From assembly GCA_047975005.1 (NCBI GenBank), contig JBKECW010000064.1, positions 1-64,000 on the forward strand: 64,000 nt of DNA, read 5' to 3'. Position 1 is the stretch's first letter; each line of letters starts with the position of its first letter. The position numbers were made by a program, and so were the translations under genes. The notes beneath the pieces are model-generated. The model saw only the letters and a program-made list of their open reading frames with translations, was not told the origin of the DNA and ran no database searches. The stretch is from JBKEAJ01 sp047975005. GTDB lineage: Bacteria; Bacteroidota; Bacteroidia; Bacteroidales; Prolixibacteraceae. Below are positions 55,344 through 62,991 of the stretch, piece after piece.

Positions 55344-55598
55344 ATGGCAAATCATAAATCAGCAATAAAAAGAATAAGACGTAACGAAAGAAAACGTCTT
55401 CATAATAGATATTACGCAGTAACAACAAGAAATGCAATTAAGAAATTGCGTAATGTTGAGGATAAATCAGAGGCGCAAACAATGTATCCTAAAGTGGTGT
55501 CTTTGATTGATAAACTTGCAAAACGTAATGTTATTCATAAGAAAAAAGCAAACAACTTGAAGTCTAAGTTGGCAATTCAGATTAACAGAATTGCATAA
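55344..55598 (+). CDS. rpsT: 30S ribosomal protein S20
   Basis: 84 residues, strongly basic, normal length. MANHKSAIKRIRRNERKRLHNR and the C-terminal HKKKANNLKSKLAIQINRI are typical. Binds 16S rRNA in the small subunit. Immediately downstream of tRNA-Glu and possibly co-transcribed with it; terminator follows 22 bases after the stop. Confidence 0.98.
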   Translation: MANHKSAIKRIRRNERKRLHNRYYAVTTRNAIKKLRNVEDKSEAQTMYPKVVSLIDKLAKRNVIHKKKANNLKSKLAIQINRIA

Positions 55599-55620
55599 GC
55601 AGAAAAATATTTTTCTTTAA

Positions 55621-55663
55621 AAGCAAAGCATCTCTTTAACATAAAGGAGATGCTTTGCTTTTT
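55621..55663. terminator. Bidirectional terminator between rpsT and mqnC
   Basis: Stem GCAAAGCATCTC (55623-55634) / GAGATGCTTTGC (55647-55658), 12 bp, flanked by AAAA on the left and five T on the right; serves rpsT on the plus strand and could serve mqnC on the minus strand. Confidence 0.92.
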
Positions 55664-55674
55664 GTAATATCTCC

Positions 55675-56772
55675 TTAAGTACCGATTTCTTCGTAGGCTT
55701 GATTTCTCAACACAGGAATGAAGCCTGCCGACAGTATAGAATGTTGCATAAGTTCCTTCCCCGCAGTATTATGACTCCCTGCCGATGACAGTACATTCTC
55801 CTCTATCATGATAGACCCGAAATCATTTGCCCCACCATGCAACGCTAGTTGTGCGCATTTTATGCCTACCGTCAACCAAGAGGCTTGAATGTTAGGGATA
55901 TTGGTCAGCACTATTCGGCTGATGGCTATCAAACGTAGATAATCCATAGACGATACGGCATCAAGGTTGTAGTCTTCTTCCAATTTCGTGCCCTCGCTTG
56001 CAACTGTCCATGGTACAAAGGTTACAAATCCCGGAGCACCCTCGGGCTTTTCCTTTTGTAGCTCTCTAAGTTTTATTAAATGCTCAATTCTGTGTTCCAT
56101 TGTCTCTATATGTCCAAACATCATGGTTGCCGATGTTATCATACCCAGCTTATGAGCTTCTCTCATTACGGCCAGCCATTCGTCGGCAGAGCATTTGCCC
56201 GGCGACAGCTCTTTGCGGATAGAGTTGTCGAGTATTTCTGCTCCTGCTCCGGGAAGTGAGCTGAGTCCTGCATCAATCAATCTCAATAGAGTGTCTCGGT
56301 GGCTTAATCGCGATTTCTTAGCAATGAAAGCGACTTCCGGTGGCCCTAGTGCATGGAGCTTGATATTTGGGAAGTCCTTTTTAATGGAACGGAATAAATC
56401 GACATAAAATTCTATGCCATACTTAGGGTGCATTCCACCTTGTAGTAGTATCTGTTCGCCGCCATGGTCTATTGTCTCTCTAATTTTTTGATGGTATTGT
56501 TCCTTGGTGGTAGTGTAGCTCTTGTCCTTCTCGCTGTGCTTGCAGTGAAAATTACAAAATTTACAGCCCGATATGCAGACATTGGTAATATTGATGTTTC
56601 TGTCTATTATCCAGCCTACATGATTGTCGGGGTGATAGCTCAGTCGCAATTCGTTCGCAACACTCATTAGGGAGTTTAAGTCTGCCTGCTCGTATAATAA
56701 CAGTGCTTCAGCCTTGTTGAGTTCCTCTTTTTTTAGTGCTCTTGATAAAAGTGTATCTATATTTTCTTGCAT
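55675..56772 (-). CDS. mqnC: Cyclic dehypoxanthinyl futalosine synthase (radical SAM)
   Basis: 365 residues from ATG 56772. Radical SAM enzyme of the futalosine route to menaquinone, closing the spiro ring of dehypoxanthine futalosine. Iron-sulfur Cys66, Cys70, Cys73 in NVCISGCKFCNF; also GGEQILLQGGMHP, SLPGAGAEIL, SATMMFGHIETMEHRIEHL, NIPNIQASWLTVG and GANDFGSIMIEENV, the last two pointing to MqnC over MqnE. A longer frame from TTG 56799 is rejected because that codon lies in the -7 element. Other mqn genes are not in the window. Confidence 0.93.
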   Translation of the reverse strand: MQENIDTLLSRALKKEELNKAEALLLYEQADLNSLMSVANELRLSYHPDNHVGWIIDRNINITNVCISGCKFCNFHCKHSEKDKSYTTTKEQYHQKIRETIDHGGEQILLQGGMHPKYGIEFYVDLFRSIKKDFPNIKLHALGPPEVAFIAKKSRLSHRDTLLRLIDAGLSSLPGAGAEILDNSIRKELSPGKCSADEWLAVMREAHKLGMITSATMMFGHIETMEHRIEHLIKLRELQKEKPEGAPGFVTFVPWTVASEGTKLEEDYNLDAVSSMDYLRLIAISRIVLTNIPNIQASWLTVGIKCAQLALHGGANDFGSIMIEENVLSSAGSHNTAGKELMQHSILSAGFIPVLRNQAYEEIGT

Positions 56773-56796
56773 GTTGTGATGTCTTGTGTCTCTATG

Positions 56797-56804
56797 CAAA
56801 GATA
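56797..56804 (-). promoter_or_regulatory. -7 element (TATCTTTG) for mqnC
   Basis: Minus-strand TATCTTTG is an exact match, about 25 bases before ATG 56772 and overlapping the rejected TTG start. Confidence 0.6.
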
Positions 56805-56951
56805 TGCATTCTTTGGCTTTGGCGCAGATATAATTTGTTTATGATTGAATAGAAGAGCCATAAAAAAGTATTAAGGTCTTTTGTTCGGTATTTTCTTTGA
56901 CTGTCGGTAAAAAAAACAAGTATAAACAGTTCACATTTCGCATATTAAATG

Positions 56952-56959
56952 TATATTTG
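56952..56959 (+). promoter_or_regulatory. -7 element (TATATTTG) for the GH88 operon
   Basis: Exact match in the 264-base gap between mqnC and the first GH88 gene; leader about 70 bases. No clear -33 box; bases 56860-56945 show no recognisable operator. Confidence 0.5.
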
Positions 56960-57036
56960 TGGGTAGTTAATGAGAGGTTAAGAGAAGTCTCAGTACATTG
57001 TATTGTCAAAATTATTAAATATCATAAATATCAGTC

Positions 57037-58212
57037 ATGAAGAAAATTTTTATTGTCCTTTTGTTAGCAAGCCTCCAATCTTGCTTGTTTGCACAAGAGG
57101 AGTTTAATGTAAGAAAGACCTTAAAAACGTCTTTAGAAGAGTATCTACCTTTGATTAATATGGAGAAGCCAAAGGGTAGGCCCTCGGCGAGATGGACTTA
57201 TTATGATGGAAATGTGGTGTGTGTAGGTTTTCAGGATTGGACCTCGGGGTTTTATCCCGGTTGCCTTTGGTATCTATATGAGTATTCTAAAGATAACAAG
57301 GTGAAGGAGGAAGCAATTAAGTCTACAAAGGCAATAGAAGGAGTTACAACTTATGGAGGAAATCACGATGTCGGGTTTAGGGCTTATTGTTCGTTTGGTA
57401 ATGCCTATAAACTCACAGGCGAGGATTACTACAAAGATGGGATTGTTACAGCAGCTAAAACCTTGATGACAAGATATAGCGAGAAAATAGGACTTATCAT
57501 GTCGTGGAATCCTAATCCAAAGAAAGATTGGACTTATCCTGTTATCATTGACAATATGATGAATCTTGAACTTTTGTTCGAGGCAACAAAAATTAGTGGA
57601 GACAAAACATACTGGAATGCTGCTGTGTCGCATGCTGACAAGACCTTAGCGAATCATTTTAGAGCCGACAATTCGTCATATCATGTTATAGACTACGACC
57701 CCGAAACAGGAGCAGTAAGACATCGTAACACTCACCAAGGGCTGAACGACGAGTCAGCATGGGCGCGCGGACAGGCGTGGGGATTGTACGGATACACAGT
57801 GTGCTACAGATATACAAAAGATAAAAGATACCTAGACCAAGCCCTTAAGATAAAAGATTTTTATCTTAATCATCCCAACCTTCCTGAAGATTTAGTGCCA
57901 TATTGGGACTTCGATGTAAATGGCGACCCAAATCTCCCTAGAGACGTGTCAGCTTCGGCAATAGTTGCCTCGGCACTAGTGGAGCTAGCAGATTATGCTC
58001 CTCAGCAAAAAGACGAGCTTATTGCATCTGCATCTAAAATGTTGAAGAGTATCTCGGATAATTATATGAACGATAACTCTGATAGTCATCCTAATCTTCT
58101 GCTAAGTAGCTCTTCGGGCTCAATCCCTCACAGAAGCGAGATAAATACCCCTATTATTTATGCGGATTATTATTTCTTGGAAGCCTTAGTGAGATTAAGC
58201 GAAATGAAATAA
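57037..58212 (+). CDS. GH88 unsaturated glucuronyl hydrolase, copy 1
   Basis: 391 residues, signal peptide to about 20 (ends LFAQ), periplasmic. Removes the 4,5-unsaturated uronic acid left at the non-reducing end after a polysaccharide lyase. GH88 motifs: DWTSGFYPGCLWYLYEYSK, GGNHDVGFRAYCSFGNAY with Asp111, IIDNMMNLELLFEATK with Asp172 (61 residues apart, as I recall for the Bacillus enzyme), and GLNDESAWARGQAWGLYGY. Followed after 14 bases by a paralogue. Natural substrate (glycosaminoglycan, ulvan, xanthan or other) unknown. Confidence 0.93.
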   Translation: MKKIFIVLLLASLQSCLFAQEEFNVRKTLKTSLEEYLPLINMEKPKGRPSARWTYYDGNVVCVGFQDWTSGFYPGCLWYLYEYSKDNKVKEEAIKSTKAIEGVTTYGGNHDVGFRAYCSFGNAYKLTGEDYYKDGIVTAAKTLMTRYSEKIGLIMSWNPNPKKDWTYPVIIDNMMNLELLFEATKISGDKTYWNAAVSHADKTLANHFRADNSSYHVIDYDPETGAVRHRNTHQGLNDESAWARGQAWGLYGYTVCYRYTKDKRYLDQALKIKDFYLNHPNLPEDLVPYWDFDVNGDPNLPRDVSASAIVASALVELADYAPQQKDELIASASKMLKSISDNYMNDNSDSHPNLLLSSSSGSIPHRSEINTPIIYADYYFLEALVRLSEMK

Positions 58213-58238
58213 ATAAACCATTATAAATGACTTGTAGA

Positions 58239-59420
58239 ATGAATAAATTAGTTATAACACTCTCCTGTTTGGCTTTGCTTTTGGCAGCCTGCGGAAAAAG
58301 TGATACTGAATTTTCTGCCGATATAGCATTGGAGAAATCAGTAAAGGAGTATATGCCTCTTATTAAGATGGATAAGCCTGAAGGTAAGCCCTCTGCGCGA
58401 TGTACAAAAGACGGAGTCGTACAGTTTGTTGTGCCCGAAGACTGGACATCTGGATTTTATCCCGGTTGTCTTTGGTACCTCTACGAATATTCCAAAGACG
58501 ACTATATCAAGTCGCAGGCTGATGCTACAACGCACGCCTTAGAGAAAGCAATACACTATCGAGGAAATCATGACGTGGGTTTTAGGGTTTACTGCTCTTT
58601 TGGGAATGCTTACAGACTTACAGGCGACGAGTACTATAAAGATGGCATTATTACCGCTGCTAATACACTGATGACAAGATATAGCGAAAAAATGGGATTG
58701 ATTAGGTCGTGGGATTTTAATCAACACAAGTGGCAATATCCGGTCATTATTGATAATATGATGAACCTTGAACTATTGTTTGAAGCAACAAAAATGACTG
58801 GCGACAATAAGTACAAGGATGCTGCAATTTCACACGCCGATAAAACTCTTGTTAATCATTTTAGAAGTGATAATTCTTCGTATCATGTTGTTGATTATGA
58901 TACGATTACGGGTGACGCTCGTCTGAAGCAAACACACCAAGGACTGAGCGATGAGTCTGCTTGGGCTCGTGGTCAGGCGTGGGGGATGTATGGATACACA
59001 ATGTGTTACAGATATACGCAAGATAAGAAGTATCTTGATGAAGCTCTTAAGATTAAAGACTTTTATTTGAAGCATGCTAATCTCCCCGAAGACCTTATCG
59101 CTTACTGGGATTTTGATGTGAAGTCAGAGCCTAATACGCCAAGAGATGTATCGGCATCGGCACTTGTGGCGTCAGCCTTACTAGAGCTTGCCGAGTATGT
59201 ACCGGAGCAAAAAGAGGCTTTTGTGTCAACGGCTACTATTATGCTTAAGAATATAACCGAAAAGTACATGAATAGTAATACCGACGAACATCCAGACCTC
59301 CTGCTAAAAAGCTCGACAGGTTCCTTCCCTAGCAATAGCGAGGTGAATATCCCAATAATTTATGCAGATTATTATTACCTAGAGGCACTTTTGAGATTAA
59401 GAAGAATCACACTTCAATAA
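58239..59420 (+). CDS. GH88 unsaturated glucuronyl hydrolase, copy 2 (lipoprotein)
   Basis: 393 residues from ATG 58239, which gives the lipobox LLAACG (Cys18); the in-frame ATG at 58227 adds four residues. Most of the sequence is identical or similar to the preceding gene (shared DNMMNLELLFEATK, ESAWARGQAWG, FDV/PRDVSASA), so it is a tandem duplicate. Catalytic Asp112 (GNHDVGF) and Asp172. It differs in being membrane-anchored and in its N-terminal 60 residues. The two may act in different places or on sulfated versus plain ends. Confidence 0.92.
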   Translation: MNKLVITLSCLALLLAACGKSDTEFSADIALEKSVKEYMPLIKMDKPEGKPSARCTKDGVVQFVVPEDWTSGFYPGCLWYLYEYSKDDYIKSQADATTHALEKAIHYRGNHDVGFRVYCSFGNAYRLTGDEYYKDGIITAANTLMTRYSEKMGLIRSWDFNQHKWQYPVIIDNMMNLELLFEATKMTGDNKYKDAAISHADKTLVNHFRSDNSSYHVVDYDTITGDARLKQTHQGLSDESAWARGQAWGMYGYTMCYRYTQDKKYLDEALKIKDFYLKHANLPEDLIAYWDFDVKSEPNTPRDVSASALVASALLELAEYVPEQKEAFVSTATIMLKNITEKYMNSNTDEHPDLLLKSSTGSFPSNSEVNIPIIYADYYYLEALLRLRRITLQ

Positions 59421-59440
59421 CAGTTAAACAATAAATAAAA

Positions 59441-60715
59441 ATGAGAGATAAATTATTATTTGTGTTGTCAATTCTTTCTTGTGCTTTTGTTTCGGTAGCG
59501 CAGGATGAATACAAAACCTTTGTGGAAGACGGCGCATGGTGCTGGTTTTCAGACCCTCGTTCGGTATATCACAAAGGAGCAAAGGAAGCGTTGTATACCG
59601 GGTGGGTGGACAGTGAAGGAAATATTACCATCGGAATGTACGACTTGAAAACTAAAAAGCAAACATCTACAATTGTAAAAGAGAAACTTCAACGTGATGA
59701 TCATGTCGACCCCTCAATTTTATTCTTGCCCGATGGCAGGTTGATGACTTTCTTCACTCGCCACAACGGCGGTATGTATTATACTACGTCGAAGAAAGCC
59801 GAGGATATTTCTTCTTTTGAGGAGGTAACTTTCTTGGACTTGGGTAGCCAGCTTTGTTATTCAAATCCGGTGATGCTGTCAGAAGAAAATAATCGGATAT
59901 ATCTTTTCTTTAGAGGAGGCAAGACTTGGAAGCCAACATTTATTTATTCCGATGATTTAGGAAAGTCTTGGTCTGATCCAGTTACCGTTGCTGCCAAGCC
60001 AGAGGCTAATAATTATAACCGTCCTTACACAAAGGTTGTGTCGGATGGCAAATCTACAATACATCTTGCCTTTACCGATGGACACCCTCGCGAGGAAGCC
60101 CTCAATTCTATTTATTATCTGAAATATGAAAAGGGTCTTTGGAGCGATGCCTCAGGGCAATTTAAAGTGTCGATGTCTGACCTGCCTATTAACCAGCATC
60201 TTATTCCTAGAGCTTATGACGGACGTAAGGCGAATGCTCGTGGATGGATTTGGGATATTGCTATTGATGAGAACAATAATCCTTCAATTGTATACACTCG
60301 TTTGCCAGAGGAGACAAAACACGAGTATTTCTATGGGGTTTGGGATGGTAAAGAATGGGTGCACTCAAAGGTCGCTCACGGAGGACAAGATTTTCCCAGA
60401 GATCCTAGTAGAACTAAAGCACAAAGAAATCCAGAGCCTCATTATTCAGGCGGGATAATTCTTGATCACAACAATGTGAATGAGTTGTACCTGTCACGCC
60501 CGGTTGAAGATAGGTTTGAGATATTTAAGTATACCAAGAAGGGAGATAAATGGAGCGAGCAGCAAATTACCCACAACTCAAAGTATGACAATGTACGTCC
60601 CTTTGTGGTTAGAAATATGCCCCAAGATTATACGCCTGTAGTGTTGTGGATGGAAAACTATGTGTACATACATTACTCAAACTATAAAACAGGAATAAAA
60701 GTGAAAGGCCTATAA
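59441..60715 (+). CDS. Secreted BNR-4 family beta-propeller protein
   Basis: 424 residues, signal peptide 1-20 (ends SVAQ). BNR_4-type seven-bladed propeller, with repeats such as DGAWCWFSDPRSVYHKGAKE, GNITIGMYDLKTKK, HVDPSILFLPDGRLMTFFT, YSDDLGKSWSDPVTV and GWIWDIAIDENNNPSIVYTR. This fold contains ulvan-type lyases (PL24/PL25) and GH145-like enzymes as well as uncharacterised proteins. 20 bases after the second GH88, so it could be the lyase or a hydrolase that makes the GH88 substrate. Catalytic residues not assignable by eye. Confidence 0.78.
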   Translation: MRDKLLFVLSILSCAFVSVAQDEYKTFVEDGAWCWFSDPRSVYHKGAKEALYTGWVDSEGNITIGMYDLKTKKQTSTIVKEKLQRDDHVDPSILFLPDGRLMTFFTRHNGGMYYTTSKKAEDISSFEEVTFLDLGSQLCYSNPVMLSEENNRIYLFFRGGKTWKPTFIYSDDLGKSWSDPVTVAAKPEANNYNRPYTKVVSDGKSTIHLAFTDGHPREEALNSIYYLKYEKGLWSDASGQFKVSMSDLPINQHLIPRAYDGRKANARGWIWDIAIDENNNPSIVYTRLPEETKHEYFYGVWDGKEWVHSKVAHGGQDFPRDPSRTKAQRNPEPHYSGGIILDHNNVNELYLSRPVEDRFEIFKYTKKGDKWSEQQITHNSKYDNVRPFVVRNMPQDYTPVVLWMENYVYIHYSNYKTGIKVKGL

Positions 60716-60787
60716 TTCATAATATGTTATGATTGTAATAAATAGGGTATAGTTTACCTTTGTGGGCAGAAACTATTACAAACTTTC

Positions 60788-60825
60788 AAAAAGTCCCAGT
60801 CTCTATAATGAGGCTGGGGCTTTTT
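60788..60825. terminator. Bidirectional terminator after the BNR-4 gene
   Basis: Stem AGTCCCAGTCTC (60792-60803) / GAGGCTGGGGCT (60810-60821) with two wobbles, A-run on the left and five T on the right. Sits between convergent genes. Confidence 0.9.
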
Positions 60826-60842
60826 ATATTTCTGAGTTGAGT

Positions 60843-61466
60843 CTAATCAAAAATAAGAGTGCCGAAAAATTCAGGTCTGTGGAAATCCGGGTTTTCTGTT
60901 TTGATAGGATTCCACGACAGAAAATGAGGTGTTTCTGTTTCATCTCCGCACTTGTATATGTTGCAAGTCGAAGTTTTTTCCGATAATTTGCTAAATTTAT
61001 GTTCTTCAAAGAATGAAATTGGGATCTCGGCAACTAGTTCCCATGCTTGTTGGTTGTTACTCTTATCAATAAGTGTGCGAGGGAGCGAACTTCTGATACT
61101 AATCTGCTTAAGCCTCTCGGATGGAATTGGTTTGCGGTTCTCTCTGCCCGAACCATAGCCCACATGAGGGGTGCCAATACAGTTAAACTCAAAGTTGTAG
61201 TAGTTTTTATCCCCGTCTGGAGAAATAAAAAACTCTACACAGCTATCTTTGTAAACATCTCCGTTGTCCTGCATTTCTTGTCCTCTTACATGCTTCTCGT
61301 CAACCTCAAACTTGATACAGATGCTTTTGCCGGTATGAGCAATTTTGAATTTTACACTTGGCTTATAAGGGAATTTATCCCAGTTGACAGTATCTACTAT
61401 GATTAGATTTCCTTGCTTGTCTAGCTCGCTAGCATTTTCAATAAATGGTACGTTTGTCGTTTTCAT
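60843..61466 (-). CDS. CBM9-like carbohydrate-binding family protein, no signal peptide
   Basis: 207 residues with no export signal, start MKTTNVPFIENASEL. Beta-sandwich CBM9-like pattern: WDKFPYKPSVKFKIAHTGKS, ICIKFEVDEKHVRG, DSCVEFFISPDGDKNYYNFE, GVGYGSGR-like GTPHVGYGSG, and SWNPIKTENPDFHRPEFFG near the end, the form often seen as a stand-alone protein in Bacteroidota. Ligand unknown. Convergent to the GH88 operon and 86 bases downstream of the HAD gene, with which it may share a message. Confidence 0.8.
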   Translation of the reverse strand: MKTTNVPFIENASELDKQGNLIIVDTVNWDKFPYKPSVKFKIAHTGKSICIKFEVDEKHVRGQEMQDNGDVYKDSCVEFFISPDGDKNYYNFEFNCIGTPHVGYGSGRENRKPIPSERLKQISIRSSLPRTLIDKSNNQQAWELVAEIPISFFEEHKFSKLSEKTSTCNIYKCGDETETPHFLSWNPIKTENPDFHRPEFFGTLIFD

Positions 61467-61552
61467 TTGTTTGTCTTTTTAGATGTATGTTTGCCAACAA
61501 TAATTATTAGATTCGAAGATGTGCTTTTTGATGGCCTATCGCATCTTATTAC

Positions 61553-62182
61553 TTATAATTTGATTTTAATCTCTTTCAGTGGCTCAATTATATCATTATT
61601 GGTCTCAATGTGTAGGGTCTGCATTCCTGCCAGATTTGCTCCTTCAATGTTTGCCAAAGAGTCGTCTATCATAAGAGTCTCGGCGGGTACTATTTCCAAC
61701 AAATCTATAACAGCAATGAAGGTTTCTTTGTGTGGCTTTCTGTATCCTATCTCGTTTGAGTATAGAGCCTTGTCGAATAGCGTTTTAATGTCAAATGAGA
61801 ATTTGTTGTAGAACATGCTCTCAAAGGCATTCACATGCATGGTATTGGTGTTGCTCAATAGATATATCAGATATCCCTTATTTTTAAGACTTCTCAATAG
61901 TTCTACATGTTCTTCTGGGAAGTCGCATATCATGGCATTCCATGCAAATGTTATTTCTTCGTCGGAAATAGAGTTGTTGCTAATTTCTTTTGTTTTAGCA
62001 ATAAACTCATCTGCTGTTATTTTGCCTGTCTCAAAATCTGTGAAGACTTTATCACTGTAGCTATGAGCTTTCTCTCCAATTTTTCTATGTATACCAAGTT
62101 TTTCAAACTCATTAATTGTCCTTTCGGGATATAGTTCCAAGAGTATTCCTCCTAGGTCGAATATTATATTTTTTATTCCCAT
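61553..62182 (-). CDS. HAD-superfamily phosphatase
   Basis: 209 residues from ATG 62182. Motif I FDLGGILLEL has Gly in place of the usual second Asp (DxD to DLG), common in the YihX-type group, with a four-helix cap; motif II LLSNTNTMH, motif III Lys in IGYRKPHKETF, motif IV MIDDSLANIEGA. A sugar-phosphate or nucleotide phosphatase; substrate open. Starts one base before the upstream gene's stop (62184), so translation is probably coupled. The longer frame from 62239 is inside the methyltransferase and is rejected. Confidence 0.88.
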   Translation of the reverse strand: MGIKNIIFDLGGILLELYPERTINEFEKLGIHRKIGEKAHSYSDKVFTDFETGKITADEFIAKTKEISNNSISDEEITFAWNAMICDFPEEHVELLRSLKNKGYLIYLLSNTNTMHVNAFESMFYNKFSFDIKTLFDKALYSNEIGYRKPHKETFIAVIDLLEIVPAETLMIDDSLANIEGANLAGMQTLHIETNNDIIEPLKEIKIKL

Positions 62183-62183
62183 C

Positions 62184-62948
62184 TTATTTATTATTTCTTC
62201 TGTATTCGTGACAAAATACGGCATTTGCGATAGATACATTTAAAGACTCTGTTCCGATATTGCCATGAAAAGAAGGAATTGCAATCTTCGTGTCAGAGAT
62301 ATATACAACCTCTTCGGAAACCCCTCGCCCTTCATTGCCTAGAACTAAGAATGCCGACTTAGGTAGTTTTGTACTGTAGATGGCTTCTCCCTCCATCTGA
62401 GTCGTGATTATGGGCAGTCCCATGTTCTTGTGCTGCGACAAGAAGTGATGCAAATCTGTGTAATGAACCTCTACGTTGCGCAGACCTCCCATGCTTGCCT
62501 GTATTGCTTTGGGATTGTAAATATCAACAGTATCCTTAGAGCATATAACATTCTTAATATTATACCACGAGCAAGTTCTTACTATTGTTCCGATATTGCC
62601 AGGGTCTTGCACTCCGTCAAGGCAAACGTTTAGAGAGTGAGTATTTACCTTCGGATTGTCTGTTTGTTCTGGAATCTTAAAAACAGCAAGAGTATTTTGT
62701 GGCGTTTTTTGGAGCGAAACCTTTTTTATATTTTCAGAAGTGTCTACTATAAGTTTTTTTTCGGCAATATTAAATTTGTCAACGTCGTCTTTTGTGCATA
62801 TTAGCGTATGTAGTTCAAATTTAGACTGTAGCATCTCGGATACGAGCTTCGAACCCTCGGCTAGAAATAGCCCGTGCTTTGTTCGTCCTTTTTTAGAGTC
62901 TAAACTTTTGATTAGCTTTGCTAAGTTTTTGCTTAATGTGCTAGACAT
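62184..62948 (-). CDS. TrmH/SpoU-family RNA 2'-O-methyltransferase
   Basis: 254 residues from ATG 62948. N-terminal substrate-binding domain (LIKSLDSKKGRTKHGLFLAEG) and SPOUT domain: LDGVQDPGNIGTIVRTCSWY, NPKAIQASMGGL, FLVLGNEGRGVSEEV, and IPSFHGNIGTESLNVSIANA, the knot binding S-adenosylmethionine. Methylates a ribose in rRNA or tRNA. The longer frame to 63188 covers the divergent gene and its promoter and is rejected. Confidence 0.94.
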   Translation of the reverse strand: MSSTLSKNLAKLIKSLDSKKGRTKHGLFLAEGSKLVSEMLQSKFELHTLICTKDDVDKFNIAEKKLIVDTSENIKKVSLQKTPQNTLAVFKIPEQTDNPKVNTHSLNVCLDGVQDPGNIGTIVRTCSWYNIKNVICSKDTVDIYNPKAIQASMGGLRNVEVHYTDLHHFLSQHKNMGLPIITTQMEGEAIYSTKLPKSAFLVLGNEGRGVSEEVVYISDTKIAIPSFHGNIGTESLNVSIANAVFCHEYRRNNK

Positions 62949-62963
62949 GCGTAATCTTTTGAA

Positions 62964-62971
62964 TATATTTG
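62964..62971 (+). promoter_or_regulatory. -7 element (TATATTTG) for the TamL-like gene
   Basis: Exact TAnnTTTG match with start near 62978, about 14 bases before the TTG at 62992. It supports that TTG as the start codon. Confidence 0.6.
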
Positions 62972-62991
62972 CGTAAAAATAGTGATAAAGA

